NCBI RefSeq assembly: GCF_005938105.1
Contig: NZ_VCPE01000001.1
Span: forward strand, 186,001 to 250,000
Length of the DNA: 64,000 bases
Direction of reading: 5' to 3'
Source of the DNA: Brucella haematophila
GTDB taxonomy: Bacteria > Pseudomonadota > Alphaproteobacteria > Rhizobiales > Rhizobiaceae
The notes beneath the pieces are model-generated. The model was not told where the DNA came from, searched no databases, and worked only from the letters and a program-made list of their open reading frames with translations. Below are positions 9,154-18,048 of the stretch, piece by piece (within the stretch, counting starts at the first letter, position 1; each line of letters opens with the position of its first letter). Position numbers and translations under genes: made by a program.

Positions 9154-10020
9154 ATGTTGGATAATGCCATGCCATCCACGCCCCGCATTGCCGTCGCTTT
9201 CGGCGGTGGCGGAGCGCGGGGCATTGCGCATCTGCATATCATCGAAGCTCTCGATGAGCTGGGCATCAAGCCTGTCGCCATTGCCGGGTCGTCCATCGGA
9301 TCGATTGTCGGCGCTGGCATGGCGAACGGCATGAGCGGCAAGGAAATACATGACTATATGGCGGCGATCTTTAATCGCCGTTCAGAAGTGGCGCGCCGCA
9401 TGTGGCAGACGCGTCCATCCCGCTGGGTCGAGTTGTTAAAGGGCGGCTTTCGTGTCAGCCAGTTCAACATCGAGAAGATCATCGATGTGTTTCTGCCCGC
9501 ATCGCTGCCGGACAAGGTCGAAGATCTCAAGATTCCGATGAGCATCACTGCGGCAGATTTCCACGCCGCGAAGGAAGTTCAGATCGTCGATGGGGATTTG
9601 CGTTCTGCAATCGCCGCTTCCTGTGCCATCCCCCCGGTCTTTGCGCCTGTGCGCCGCAATGGCCGCATTCTGGTCGATGGCGGCCTGTTCAACCCGGTGC
9701 CGTTCGATCTGCTTTTCGACAAGGCGGATATCGTCATCGGCATTGATGTTGTAGGCGCGCCGCCCGGTGACGACGATTATATGCCGACGACATTCGAAGC
9801 AGTTATTGGCGGCAATCAGCTCACCATGTGCTCGATCATCGAGAACAAGTTCCGCATTCGGCCACCGCATATTTTCCTGCGACCGGATGTCGGCCGGATC
9901 GGGCTGCTCGATTTCCTGAAATTCGATCAGATACTCACCCAGAGCGTCGGTGTTCGCGAAGAGCTGAAACAGGCCCTCGATCGCATTATCGAGGGCGATA
10001 ATCTTCCGACACTGTCTTAG
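9154..10020 (+). CDS. Patatin-like phospholipase (RssA-like)
   Basis: 288 residues with a complete patatin catalytic site. There is an oxyanion loop GGGGARG (about 18-24), a nucleophile elbow GSSIG (Ser near residue 48) and the dyad Asp in VDGGLFNPVP (about 170). No signal peptide or membrane anchor is visible, so it is likely a cytoplasmic or peripheral lipid acyl hydrolase. AAGAGGA sits eight bases before the ATG. It is convergent with the antiporter gene, 9 bases apart. Substrate is not predictable from sequence. Confidence 0.88.
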   Translation: MLDNAMPSTPRIAVAFGGGGARGIAHLHIIEALDELGIKPVAIAGSSIGSIVGAGMANGMSGKEIHDYMAAIFNRRSEVARRMWQTRPSRWVELLKGGFRVSQFNIEKIIDVFLPASLPDKVEDLKIPMSITAADFHAAKEVQIVDGDLRSAIAASCAIPPVFAPVRRNGRILVDGGLFNPVPFDLLFDKADIVIGIDVVGAPPGDDDYMPTTFEAVIGGNQLTMCSIIENKFRIRPPHIFLRPDVGRIGLLDFLKFDQILTQSVGVREELKQALDRIIEGDNLPTLS

Positions 10021-10029
10021 ATAGCCACC

Positions 10030-11874
10030 TTATTCGGCGGGAATTGCATCTTCCATCGTATCATCATTGGCGGCAGGCGACGGCGCATCGACCGTTTTGT
10101 CGATACGCTGGCCTTCGCGCGTTGGCTTGACCAGAGGTTCAGGCGTGACCGGCTTGTTGAACAGCAAATGCCGTCCGGCCATGATGCCTTCAGAGGCCTG
10201 CACATGCAGGCGATCCTCATCGCGCTGGCGCACATCCTCGCGGATGGCATAGGCGCTATTTTCCGCCATGCCCAGACCTTCCAGCGCGCGCTGACCGAAG
10301 AGCAGACCGGATTCGAAGGTTTCGCGCAGCTCGTATTCCACGCCCTGCGCCCGCAGCTGCAAAGTATGCTCGCGATCATAGGAGCGCACAAACAGGCGCA
10401 CATCCGGATAGTCCGACTGGATCAGATTGACGATATGGTTCGTCGTTTCCTTGTTGTGGGTACAGACCGCAACGATCTTGGCCTTGCGGATGCCGGAAGC
10501 TTCGAGCACGTCCTTGCGGGTGCCGTCGCCGAAATAGATGCGGAAACCGAACTTGCCAGCGGCGCGCACACGGTTGGGCGACTTGTCGATCACCGTCACG
10601 TCGATGCCGCCCGCCAGCAGGATCTGCGATGCAATCTGGCCGTAACGGGAAAAGCCGATCATCAACACGTCGGAACCCGCACCTTCGAAATCCTCTTCGA
10701 TTTCATCGACGGGCTTGTCCTTGATCAGAAGCTTCGAGCCGATGGCCACGGAAAGCGGGGTGAGCGCCATGGACACGGTGACAGCCGCCACCAGTTCGGA
10801 GCCAAGGGCGCTAGAGATGATTGCGGCGGCGGAAGCAGCCGAAAACAGCACGAAGGCGAACTCGCCGCCCTGCGGCAGCAGGAAGGCGATGCGCACGGCA
10901 TCATTATGGCTGGACCGGAAGATGCGGCAGAGCACATAGATGACGGCGATCTTCGCCGCCATGAAAACCGGCACGGCCAGAAGGATCGTCTTCCAATATT
11001 CGAGAATCACACTGAGATTGAGCGACAGGCCCACAGCGACAAAGAACAGGCCGAGGAAAATACCACGGAACGGTTCGATATCGGCTTCCAACTCGTGGCG
11101 ATAGGAGGACTCGGCCAATAGCACGCCAGCGATGAACGCGCCCATGGCCATGGACAGACCGGCTGCCTGCAACAATCCCGCCGATCCCAGCACGACGAAC
11201 AGGGCAGCAGCAATCATGACCTCGCGCGCACCGGTATTGGCGATGATCCGGAACATCGGATTGATCAGATAGCGCCCGGCAATGACGAGTGCAGCAATGG
11301 CGGCTACTGCCGTTGCCAGATGAAAGCCCGCGCTTGCCTGCGAAGGCTCATTGGGCGACAGGGCGGGAATAATCGCCAGAATTGGAACGATGGCGAGATC
11401 CTGAAACAAGAGGATCGCGAAGGCGCGCTGTCCGTGCTTCTGGTTGGTCTCGGCGCGATCTTCCAGCACCTGCATGGCGAAGGCTGTCGAAGACAGGGCC
11501 AGACCGAAACCGATAATGATTGCAGCTTCCGGGTTTAGGCCTGCCAGATAGATTCCGAGCCCCGTCAGAACCGCGCCGCACAAGAGAACCTGCGCCGCGC
11601 CCAGCCCGAAGATCGCATGACGCAGCGCCCAGAGCCGCGACGGCTTCAGTTCGAGGCCGATGATGAAGAGCAGGAACACCACGCCCAGCTCGGAAAAGTG
11701 CAGGAATTCCTCACCGTCGGCGATGAGGCGCGCAACGGGTCCGATCGTGATGCCGGCAGCCAGATAGCCCAGCACTGTGCCAAGCCCCAGACGCTTGAAC
11801 AGCGGCGCGGCGATGATGGCACCGCCAAGGATCATTAGGGCCTGTAGGTAGAGATTTCCACCGGTCGGAATCAT
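10030..11874 (-). CDS. Kef-type monovalent cation:proton antiporter (CPA2) with RCK/TrkA-N domain
   Basis: 614 residues from ATG 11874. An N-terminal domain of about 12 membrane helices (about 5-390; GAAIIAAPLFKRLG, GVVFLLFIIGLEL and the LALSSTAFAMQVL antiporter motif) is followed by a cytosolic NAD-binding RCK domain (GSDVLMIGFSRYGQIASQIL, about 420-540). It should export K+ in exchange for H+ with nucleotide control, as in KefB/KefC. The TldE frame begins divergently 238 bases away. The 47 extra N-terminal codons available upstream are polar and not homologous, so the internal ATG is preferred. Glutathione gating cannot be judged from sequence. Confidence 0.88.
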   Translation of the reverse strand: MIPTGGNLYLQALMILGGAIIAAPLFKRLGLGTVLGYLAAGITIGPVARLIADGEEFLHFSELGVVFLLFIIGLELKPSRLWALRHAIFGLGAAQVLLCGAVLTGLGIYLAGLNPEAAIIIGFGLALSSTAFAMQVLEDRAETNQKHGQRAFAILLFQDLAIVPILAIIPALSPNEPSQASAGFHLATAVAAIAALVIAGRYLINPMFRIIANTGAREVMIAAALFVVLGSAGLLQAAGLSMAMGAFIAGVLLAESSYRHELEADIEPFRGIFLGLFFVAVGLSLNLSVILEYWKTILLAVPVFMAAKIAVIYVLCRIFRSSHNDAVRIAFLLPQGGEFAFVLFSAASAAAIISSALGSELVAAVTVSMALTPLSVAIGSKLLIKDKPVDEIEEDFEGAGSDVLMIGFSRYGQIASQILLAGGIDVTVIDKSPNRVRAAGKFGFRIYFGDGTRKDVLEASGIRKAKIVAVCTHNKETTNHIVNLIQSDYPDVRLFVRSYDREHTLQLRAQGVEYELRETFESGLLFGQRALEGLGMAENSAYAIREDVRQRDEDRLHVQASEGIMAGRHLLFNKPVTPEPLVKPTREGQRIDKTVDAPSPAANDDTMEDAIPAE

Positions 11875-12111
11875 GCTGCGCGCTCTTGTGGTTCGGAGAC
11901 GGACGGGTCTCGCGACTTGAGGATTTGGAGAAATGTGGACGGGCCTGCCTTGATGCCCCTCGATTTCGGCAATATAGAAACAAGATATGGCTGCAATCAG
12001 CCCGATGTCGACCAAATTGACGATATTTTTTTAGCAAGTCCCGGTCACGACCCGTTGCACATTGCAATGTCCGGTCAGGCGGAGGCGAGCTTGCCAAAGC
12101 GGGATTGTGCA

Positions 12112-13455
12112 ATGATTTCAGATAATTCGGCGGGAAAGCTGGTCGAGCGTGCGGCCCAGTTGGTGAAAGCTGCCGAACGTGCGGGCGCCGATCATGCTGA
12201 CGCTGTCGTGATGCGTGCCCGCTCTGTCAGCGTCTCGGTGCGGCTTGGCAAGGTTGAGGGAACCGAATCGTCGGAGAGCGACGATTTTGCGCTGCGCGTT
12301 TTTGTCGGACGGCGGATCGCCAGTGTTTCCGCCAATGCGGGCGCCGATCCCGACCGTCTGGCGGAGCGCGCCGTCGCCATGGCGCGCGTTGCACCGGAAG
12401 ATCCCTATGAACAGCTTGCCGATCCGGCGCTGCTGGTGAAGTCGCCGCGCGATCTTGATCTTTACGACACGACCGAAATCGATACGGAACGTCTGACGCA
12501 GGATGCGCTGGCGGCAGAAGCGGCGGCGCTCGCGGTCAAAGGCGTGACGAATTCCGGCGGCGCGGGCGCATCGCGCAGTCTGGGCGGGCTGGTGCTTGTC
12601 ACCTCCACCGGCTTTGCCGGTCATTATGCCGCCACGCGTTTCGGACGGTCGGTTTCGGCCATTGCGGGCGAAGGCACAAAGATGGAGCGCGACTATGATT
12701 TCAGCTCGCGGCTGCATTTTGCCGATCTTGATACGCCAGACGCCATCGGGCGTCGCGCCGGGGAGCGCGCGGTGCGCAGGCTCGGCGCACGGCAGGCGAA
12801 GACCGGACCGGTCACGGTGGTTTATGATCCGCGGCTGGCGCGGGGCATCGCCGGGCATCTGGCGAGCGCTATCAATGGCGCTTCGGTTGCACGCAAGACG
12901 AGCTTTCTGCGCGACAGTCTGGGCAAGCAGATATTGAAGCAGGGCATCACGGTGACAGATAATCCGCTGCGTATGCGCGGATCGTCGTCCCGTCCCTTCG
13001 ACGGCGAAGGCATTGAGGGGCAGCCATTGACCATGGTTGAAGACGGCGTGCTCAAGCACTGGCTGTTGTCCGGTTCCAGCGCCCGCGAACTGGGCCTGAC
13101 CGGCAACGGACGCGGTGTGCGCTCCGGTTCCGGTGTTTCGCCTGCCTCGACCAATTTTGCCATTGAGCCGGGCACGCAATCGCCGGAAGATCTCATCCGC
13201 GCTGTTGGCACGGGTTTCTATGTGACGGAAGTTTTCGGCCAGGGCGTCGATATGATCACCGGCCAGTATAGCCGCGGCGCTTCCGGCTTCTGGATCGAAA
13301 ATGGCGAACTTGCCTATCCGGTCAGCGAAGTCACCATCGCGTCGAACCTGAAGGACATGTTCCTCAATCTGACACCGGCGTCGGATATCGACCGCAATTT
13401 CGGGATGACTGCGCCGACCCTCGTAATCGAAGGCATGACACTTGCCGGAAACTGA
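12112..13455 (+). CDS. pmbA: TldE/PmbA family metalloprotease-like protein
   Basis: 447 residues, the usual TldE length, aligned over the whole family: AGADHADAVVMRARSVSVSVRLGKVE at the start, GEGTKMERDYDFSSR in the middle and the C-terminal TGQYSRGASGFWIENGELAYPVSEVTIA. TldD/TldE form a heterodimeric protease that processes peptide antibiotics and antitoxins (microcin B17, CcdA); the zinc site is in TldD, which is not in this window. ATG 12112 is chosen for length and a GGGA element upstream; the open frame extends back to 11917 with no homology. Its end overlaps the next gene by 14 bases. Confidence 0.88.
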   Translation: MISDNSAGKLVERAAQLVKAAERAGADHADAVVMRARSVSVSVRLGKVEGTESSESDDFALRVFVGRRIASVSANAGADPDRLAERAVAMARVAPEDPYEQLADPALLVKSPRDLDLYDTTEIDTERLTQDALAAEAAALAVKGVTNSGGAGASRSLGGLVLVTSTGFAGHYAATRFGRSVSAIAGEGTKMERDYDFSSRLHFADLDTPDAIGRRAGERAVRRLGARQAKTGPVTVVYDPRLARGIAGHLASAINGASVARKTSFLRDSLGKQILKQGITVTDNPLRMRGSSSRPFDGEGIEGQPLTMVEDGVLKHWLLSGSSARELGLTGNGRGVRSGSGVSPASTNFAIEPGTQSPEDLIRAVGTGFYVTEVFGQGVDMITGQYSRGASGFWIENGELAYPVSEVTIASNLKDMFLNLTPASDIDRNFGMTAPTLVIEGMTLAGN

Positions 13456-14239
13456 CAAACACAGCGAAACGCGTGAAGAGCTGGCGCTGTTGCGCGATGC
13501 AGCCCGTGAAGCCGGGCGCATCGCGATGCGCTATTTCGGGCGCTCGCCTGAAGTCTGGTTGAAGGATGGTCATTCGCCGGTCAGCGAGGCCGACCTGGCA
13601 GTTGATCGCTATCTGAAAGACGTGCTTCTGACGGCGCGGCCTGATTATGGCTGGATTTCCGAAGAAACCGGCGACGAGCGCGCCAAGGCAAAGCGGCGGC
13701 GGGCTTTCGTCGTCGACCCTATCGACGGCACCCGCGCTTATATTGCCGGTCAGGACCAGTGGTGCGTGAGCATCGCGATTGTCGAGGATGGCAGGCCGAT
13801 TGCCGGGGTTCTGGTATGCCCGGTTCGCAAAGAACTGATCGAGGCCGGGCACGGACTTGGCGCGGTGCAAAATGATGCGCCGATCCACGTCAAATTGCCG
13901 CCGGAAGGCGAGAAGGTCACCATCGCTTCGGCGCGCAACATGACCGCCGCGCTGCCGGAAAAATGGCGTGACAGGGTCAAGCTGCACGCCTATGTGCCGT
14001 CGCTCGCCTATCGTATTGCGATGGTGGCGCGGGGCGAGATCGCTGGCACCTTCATTCGGCCAAATTCGCATGATTGGGATCTGGCTGCAGCCGATCTCAT
14101 CTTGAGTGAGTCGGGCGGGGCTATTCTGACAAACGATGCTCTTCCGCTCATTTATGGCGGTCCGACGCGGAGCCATGGGGCTCTTGTCGCGGCCAGCGGG
14201 AATTTGCTGCGTGAAATGTTGAGTGTTGTCGCGGAGTGA
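13442..14239 (+). CDS. Inositol monophosphatase-family phosphatase, CysQ-like
   Basis: 265 residues with the Li+-sensitive phosphatase metal site: EETGDE (about 74-79), DPIDGTRAYIAG (about 90-101) and SHDWDLAAADLILSESGG (about 210-227). The overall layout (AREAGRIAMRYFG, SPVSEADLAVDRYL) fits 3'(2'),5'-bisphosphate nucleotidase (CysQ) better than inositol phosphatase, but that is inference. The TTG start at 13442 overlaps the end of tldE; no better in-frame start with a Shine-Dalgarno is visible. A second family member (hisN) lies at 59.6 kb. Confidence 0.85.
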   Translation: MPETDKHSETREELALLRDAAREAGRIAMRYFGRSPEVWLKDGHSPVSEADLAVDRYLKDVLLTARPDYGWISEETGDERAKAKRRRAFVVDPIDGTRAYIAGQDQWCVSIAIVEDGRPIAGVLVCPVRKELIEAGHGLGAVQNDAPIHVKLPPEGEKVTIASARNMTAALPEKWRDRVKLHAYVPSLAYRIAMVARGEIAGTFIRPNSHDWDLAAADLILSESGGAILTNDALPLIYGGPTRSHGALVAASGNLLREMLSVVAE

Positions 14240-14288
14240 CCGTTGGGTTAATCATGCCGCGAACCAAAATTGTTCAGGGATTATTGTC

Positions 14289-14540
14289 ATGAGTGTCGAA
14301 GGCGACAAAAAGCAGCTTCTTCATCTGGTGTTCGGCGGCGAGCTGTCGAAGCTCGGGACCGTGCAGTTCCGCGATCTCGAAAACCTCGATATCGTCGGCA
14401 TCTATCCCAACTACGAATCCGCAAAGACCGCCTGGAAGGCCAAGGCCCAGCAGACCGTCGACAACGCCCATATGCGTTATTTCATCGTGCACCTGCATCG
14501 GTTGCTCGATCCCGAAGGTGTGACGCTGCAGGCGGACTGA
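14289..14540 (+). CDS. DUF4170 family protein
   Basis: A short cytoplasmic protein of 83 residues matching DUF4170: QLLHLVFGGEL, then DIVGIYPNYESAKTAWKAKAQQTVDNAHMRYFIVHLHRLLDP. No function is established. ATG 14289 is preferred over an upstream in-frame codon at 14223 because the homologous region begins there. It precedes the acyltransferase, waaA and lpxK genes with 5 bases or less between stops and starts, which is the typical rhizobial arrangement and suggests a link to envelope synthesis. Confidence 0.85.
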   Translation: MSVEGDKKQLLHLVFGGELSKLGTVQFRDLENLDIVGIYPNYESAKTAWKAKAQQTVDNAHMRYFIVHLHRLLDPEGVTLQAD

Positions 14541-14545
14541 GCAGT

Positions 14546-15358
14546 TTGCCCGGTCCAGACCAACATACAACCGAAGGCGAAGAGCGTCCGGTCCAGTCAG
14601 CGGTAGAACCCGTCAGGCGCAAGAAAAAAGACGGCTTTGCGAAGCGTCTTTGGAAACGCGTGCGCGGGCCGCTGACGCAGTCGGCTGTCGTCAAAACGAT
14701 ATTGGTCTGGCTGATTACGAGCTATTTCAAGCTCGTCTATTACACCAATACACGTCTGGAAGGATCGGCCGACCCGCAGGCGCTGGTCGGCAAGGATGAT
14801 CCTTTCATCGTGACCTTCTGGCACGGCCAGCACCTCATGGGGCCATTCATCTGCCCCAAGGGGATCGAACTCGTTGCCATGTTCTCGCGCAGCGCCGATG
14901 CGGAGCTGAATGCCCGCGTGGCGGAAAAGCTGGGGCTGATGACGGTGCGCGGTTCCGGCGGACGCAGTTCACGTGCGAAGCCGGAAAAGGGCGGTGCGCG
15001 TGCGCTCCTCACCTTGAAGAACGCGCTGAAAAAAGGACAGTCGGCATCGATCATCGCCGACATTCCCCATGGCACGCCGCGTGAGGCGGGCGAGGGGATC
15101 ATTTTGTTGGCGAAATTGTCCGGGCGACCAATCATTCCGGTTGCTTATGCCTTCTCAAGAAACCATGTTTTGGAGAAGTCGTGGGACAAGACGACGATTC
15201 CACTGCCTTTTGGACGGTCGGTTGTTGTGCGCGCCGACAATGTCTGGGTGGATGCCGACGCCGATGAAACGCAACTGGAAGAAAAACGCATGGAACTGAC
15301 GCGCCTGCTGAACGATGCCACGGAGCGCGCCCATGCGGCATTGGAGAAAGCGAAATGA
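14546..15358 (+). CDS. DUF374 / lysophospholipid acyltransferase-like protein
   Basis: 270 residues. After a basic N-terminus (RRKKKDGFAKRLWKRVRG) comes one hydrophobic segment (about 50-62). The DUF374 core follows, with FIVTFWHGQHLMGPF carrying the acyltransferase His, RSADAELNARVAEKLG, and IIADIPHGTPREAGEGIILLAKLSGRPIIPV. The family is LPLAT-related and found beside Kdo/lipid A genes; acyl transfer onto lipid A or a relative is inference. The TTG start at 14546 is the only reasonable start after the DUF4170 stop. Its TGA overlaps the waaA ATG (ATGA). Confidence 0.82.
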   Translation: MPGPDQHTTEGEERPVQSAVEPVRRKKKDGFAKRLWKRVRGPLTQSAVVKTILVWLITSYFKLVYYTNTRLEGSADPQALVGKDDPFIVTFWHGQHLMGPFICPKGIELVAMFSRSADAELNARVAEKLGLMTVRGSGGRSSRAKPEKGGARALLTLKNALKKGQSASIIADIPHGTPREAGEGIILLAKLSGRPIIPVAYAFSRNHVLEKSWDKTTIPLPFGRSVVVRADNVWVDADADETQLEEKRMELTRLLNDATERAHAALEKAK

Positions 15359-16695
15359 GCGAACGCTGGGCGCGCAATCTATTGTCAGCCTATCGTATGT
15401 TCGGCTCCGCCGCCTATCCCTTCATGGGGCCTTACATTGCCTATCGCGCATCGCGCGGCAAGGAAGAGCGGCAGCGTCGCGGTGAGCGTTATGGCAAGTC
15501 AGCTGTCGCCCGCCCGCAGGGGCCGGTCATCTGGGCCCATGCCGCCAGCGTTGGCGAAAGCGTCGCCATTACACCGCTGATCGAAAGCATTGCCGCAACC
15601 GGCATTCATATCGTGATGACGACGGGCACAGTGACGTCCGCAAAGCTTGTGGCCGATCAGCTGGGCTCCAAGGTCATCCATCAATATGCGCCGCTCGACC
15701 TGCAACCGGCGGTCAATAATTTCCTCAATCACTGGAAGCCGGACCTCGCCATTGGCTGCGAATCCGAAATCTGGCCCGCAACGGTGCTGTCGCTCGGTGG
15801 TCGTCATATTCCGCAGGTGCTGGTCAATGGCCGCATGTCGGATCGCTCTTTTGCCAGATGGCAGAAACGGCCTGCGCTGGCCGAAGCCCTGTTTGAAAAT
15901 TTCGCACATGTCGTGGCCCAGTCGGAACTCGACGGTGACCGTTTCCGTGCGCTCGGTGCGCGCCCGGTCAGTGTCTCGGGCAATCTGAAAGTCGATACCG
16001 TGCCTCCGCCTGCCGATCCGCAGGCCTTGTCCACATTACAGCGGCAGATTGCCGGACGGCGCAGCTGGGCGGCGATCTCCACCCATGACGGCGAAGAGGC
16101 AATCGCTGCCGAAGTGCACCAGATGCTGAAGGTACGCTATCCGCATCTCGTGACGATCATCGTGCCGCGTCATCCGGATCGCACGCCTGCAATCGAGGCG
16201 ATGCTGGCGGAGAAGGGGCTGAAAGTCACCAAGCGCAGCAGCGGCTTGGCCGTAGAAGCGGATACCGATATTCTGCTGGGCGATACGATTGGCGAAATGG
16301 GGCTTTATCTCCAGCTGACCGAGATAGCATTCATCGGCAATTCGCTGACCAAGGAAGGCGGACACAATCCGCTGGAACCGGCCATGATGGGCACAGCCGT
16401 CCTGACTGGCAAGAATGTGCAGAATTTCCGCGAGTCCTTCCAGCGCCTGATCAAGAACGGCGGCGCACGCATCGTGAAGGACCGGAACATGCTCGCCGGG
16501 GCGATCAATTTCCTGTTCAACAATCCGCAGCATCTGCGCGGCATGATCAATGCGGGCGTCAACACCGTCAAGGATATGCGCGGTGCGCTTGACCGTACGC
16601 TGGTCGCACTGGAACCTTTCATCCAGCCGCTTGTGTTGCAGGCGCAGTTCCCCGGCAATCGCAACGAGGTTGCCTACGTCCACGGCGGCATCTGA
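15355..16695 (+). CDS. waaA: 3-deoxy-D-manno-octulosonic acid (Kdo) transferase
   Basis: 446 residues, standard for WaaA/KdtA. It has a N-terminal membrane-associated helix (LLSAYRMFGSAAYPFMGPYIAYRASRGKE), then VIWAHAASVGES with the catalytic-region Glu, IHIVMTTGTVTSAKL, and the GT-B C-domain with NSLTKEGGHNPLEPAMMGTAVLTG. It transfers Kdo from CMP-Kdo to lipid IVA at the inner membrane. It starts by ATGA overlap with the acyltransferase and is followed after 1 base by lpxK. Mono- versus bifunctional activity cannot be told from sequence. Confidence 0.95.
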   Translation: MSERWARNLLSAYRMFGSAAYPFMGPYIAYRASRGKEERQRRGERYGKSAVARPQGPVIWAHAASVGESVAITPLIESIAATGIHIVMTTGTVTSAKLVADQLGSKVIHQYAPLDLQPAVNNFLNHWKPDLAIGCESEIWPATVLSLGGRHIPQVLVNGRMSDRSFARWQKRPALAEALFENFAHVVAQSELDGDRFRALGARPVSVSGNLKVDTVPPPADPQALSTLQRQIAGRRSWAAISTHDGEEAIAAEVHQMLKVRYPHLVTIIVPRHPDRTPAIEAMLAEKGLKVTKRSSGLAVEADTDILLGDTIGEMGLYLQLTEIAFIGNSLTKEGGHNPLEPAMMGTAVLTGKNVQNFRESFQRLIKNGGARIVKDRNMLAGAINFLFNNPQHLRGMINAGVNTVKDMRGALDRTLVALEPFIQPLVLQAQFPGNRNEVAYVHGGI

Positions 16696-16696
16696 T

Positions 16697-17719
16697 ATGG
16701 CGAGCGAAGCGCCGCCATTCTGGTGGGAAAAGCCCGACTGGCGGGCAAGATCATTGGCCCCGGCAGCGTGGATTTACGGCTCTATCGCCGGGCGACGCCT
16801 GATCCGCTCCGAACCACCGCGGATTAGCCTGCCCGTTCTCTGTATTGGCAATTTCACGGTCGGCGGCGCAGGCAAAACCCCGACGGCAATTGCCTTTGCC
16901 AAAGGCGCAAAGGCGCGGGGGCTGAAACCGGGCATCGTCTCACGCGGCTATGGCGGCAGCTATCAGGGCCTGCATGTGGTGGACCCGGGGCACGACAGCG
17001 CCCGTTATGTCGGTGATGAACCGCTTTTGCTTGCACGCCATGCGCCGGTTGCGCTTTCTCCTGATCGGGTGAAAGCGGCGCAGTATCTGCAATCGCTCGG
17101 CTGCGATTTCATCATCATGGATGACGGGTTCCAAAGTGCGCGTCTTCATGCCGATTTTGCGCTGTTGGTGGTGGATGCGGGGCGGGGGATCGGCAATGGC
17201 CGTGTTATCCCGGCAGGTCCGTTGCGTGCGCCGCTGACCGACCAGATGCGCAAGACCGATGCGCTGCTGCGGATCGGCAAGGGCGATGCGGCGGATTTCG
17301 TGATCCGTCAGGCGGCCCGAGCCGGACGACCGATCTATGAGGCAAAGCTCATTCCATCATCGACGGCAACGGTGGCGGGCCAACGCTGGCTGGCCTTTGC
17401 CGGTATCGGCAATCCGGACAAGTTCTATGCAAGTCTTGCCCAGGCAGGCGGTACGATTGCGGAAACGCGCTCGTTTCCTGACCATCACAGCTTCGAGCCT
17501 GACGAAATTCGCGATCTGATCGATACGGCCCGCCGCAGCGGTCTGAGCCTGATCACCACGGCGAAGGACCACGTGCGTCTGGCGACCATGGTCGGTGTAC
17601 CGGCTGAATTTCTGTCGAAACTGGCGGTTCTTGATATCGATCTGAAATTTGAGCGCTCGGACGCGCTCAATCATATCCTCGATACGGTGATCGAGCGCTT
17701 TAAAAGCCGGTCGTTATAA
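16697..17719 (+). CDS. lpxK: Tetraacyldisaccharide 4'-kinase
   Basis: 340 residues. Walker A GNFTVGGAGKTP (about 51-62), the LpxK-specific SRGYGG (about 83-88) and the DDGFQ motif (about 139-143) are all present. It phosphorylates the 4' position of lipid A disaccharide on the cytoplasmic face of the inner membrane. The ATG at 16697 lies one base after the waaA stop, and the N-terminus (ASEAPPFWWEKPDWRARSLAPAAWIYG) is typical of the family's membrane helix. Last gene of the envelope operon; convergent with DUF2093. Confidence 0.95.
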   Translation: MASEAPPFWWEKPDWRARSLAPAAWIYGSIAGRRLIRSEPPRISLPVLCIGNFTVGGAGKTPTAIAFAKGAKARGLKPGIVSRGYGGSYQGLHVVDPGHDSARYVGDEPLLLARHAPVALSPDRVKAAQYLQSLGCDFIIMDDGFQSARLHADFALLVVDAGRGIGNGRVIPAGPLRAPLTDQMRKTDALLRIGKGDAADFVIRQAARAGRPIYEAKLIPSSTATVAGQRWLAFAGIGNPDKFYASLAQAGGTIAETRSFPDHHSFEPDEIRDLIDTARRSGLSLITTAKDHVRLATMVGVPAEFLSKLAVLDIDLKFERSDALNHILDTVIERFKSRSL

Positions 17720-17724
17720 GTAAC

Positions 17725-17964
17725 TCAGGCCTTCTTGCGGCTGCGCATTTCCGGATTGAACTCAAGCTCGCGCTCGAAGGAAATGTGGCCGGTTGCATAG
17801 GCTTCCTGCCGCGCAACGCTCCAGTATTTCAGCTCGTCCAGCGGAATTTGCGCGCCAGTAACGGCACAAAGCACATAGGAACCGTGCTTGACGATTTCAT
17901 AGTCGCCGTCGAGATAACGCAGGACAGCTTCGGAGGATGAGCGGGGCGATTCAAATCTGTTCAT
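17725..17964 (-). CDS. DUF2093 family protein
   Basis: A 79-residue protein matching DUF2093 across its length: VLRYLDGDYEIVKHGSYVLCAVTGAQIPLDELKYWSVARQEAY, ending in a basic tail. The function is unknown and it is restricted to alphaproteobacteria. AAAGG lies ten bases upstream of the ATG. It lies between lpxK and mutL, 84 bases downstream of the mutL stop on the same strand. Confidence 0.88.
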   Translation of the reverse strand: MNRFESPRSSSEAVLRYLDGDYEIVKHGSYVLCAVTGAQIPLDELKYWSVARQEAYATGHISFERELEFNPEMRSRKKA

Positions 17965-18048
17965 ATGTGTAAAACCTTTGCGCTGGATTCTAGCAAGTGC
18001 AAACCTTGGCGTCCAGCGGTGCTGGATGAGCAGCTGTAAGAAAAGACA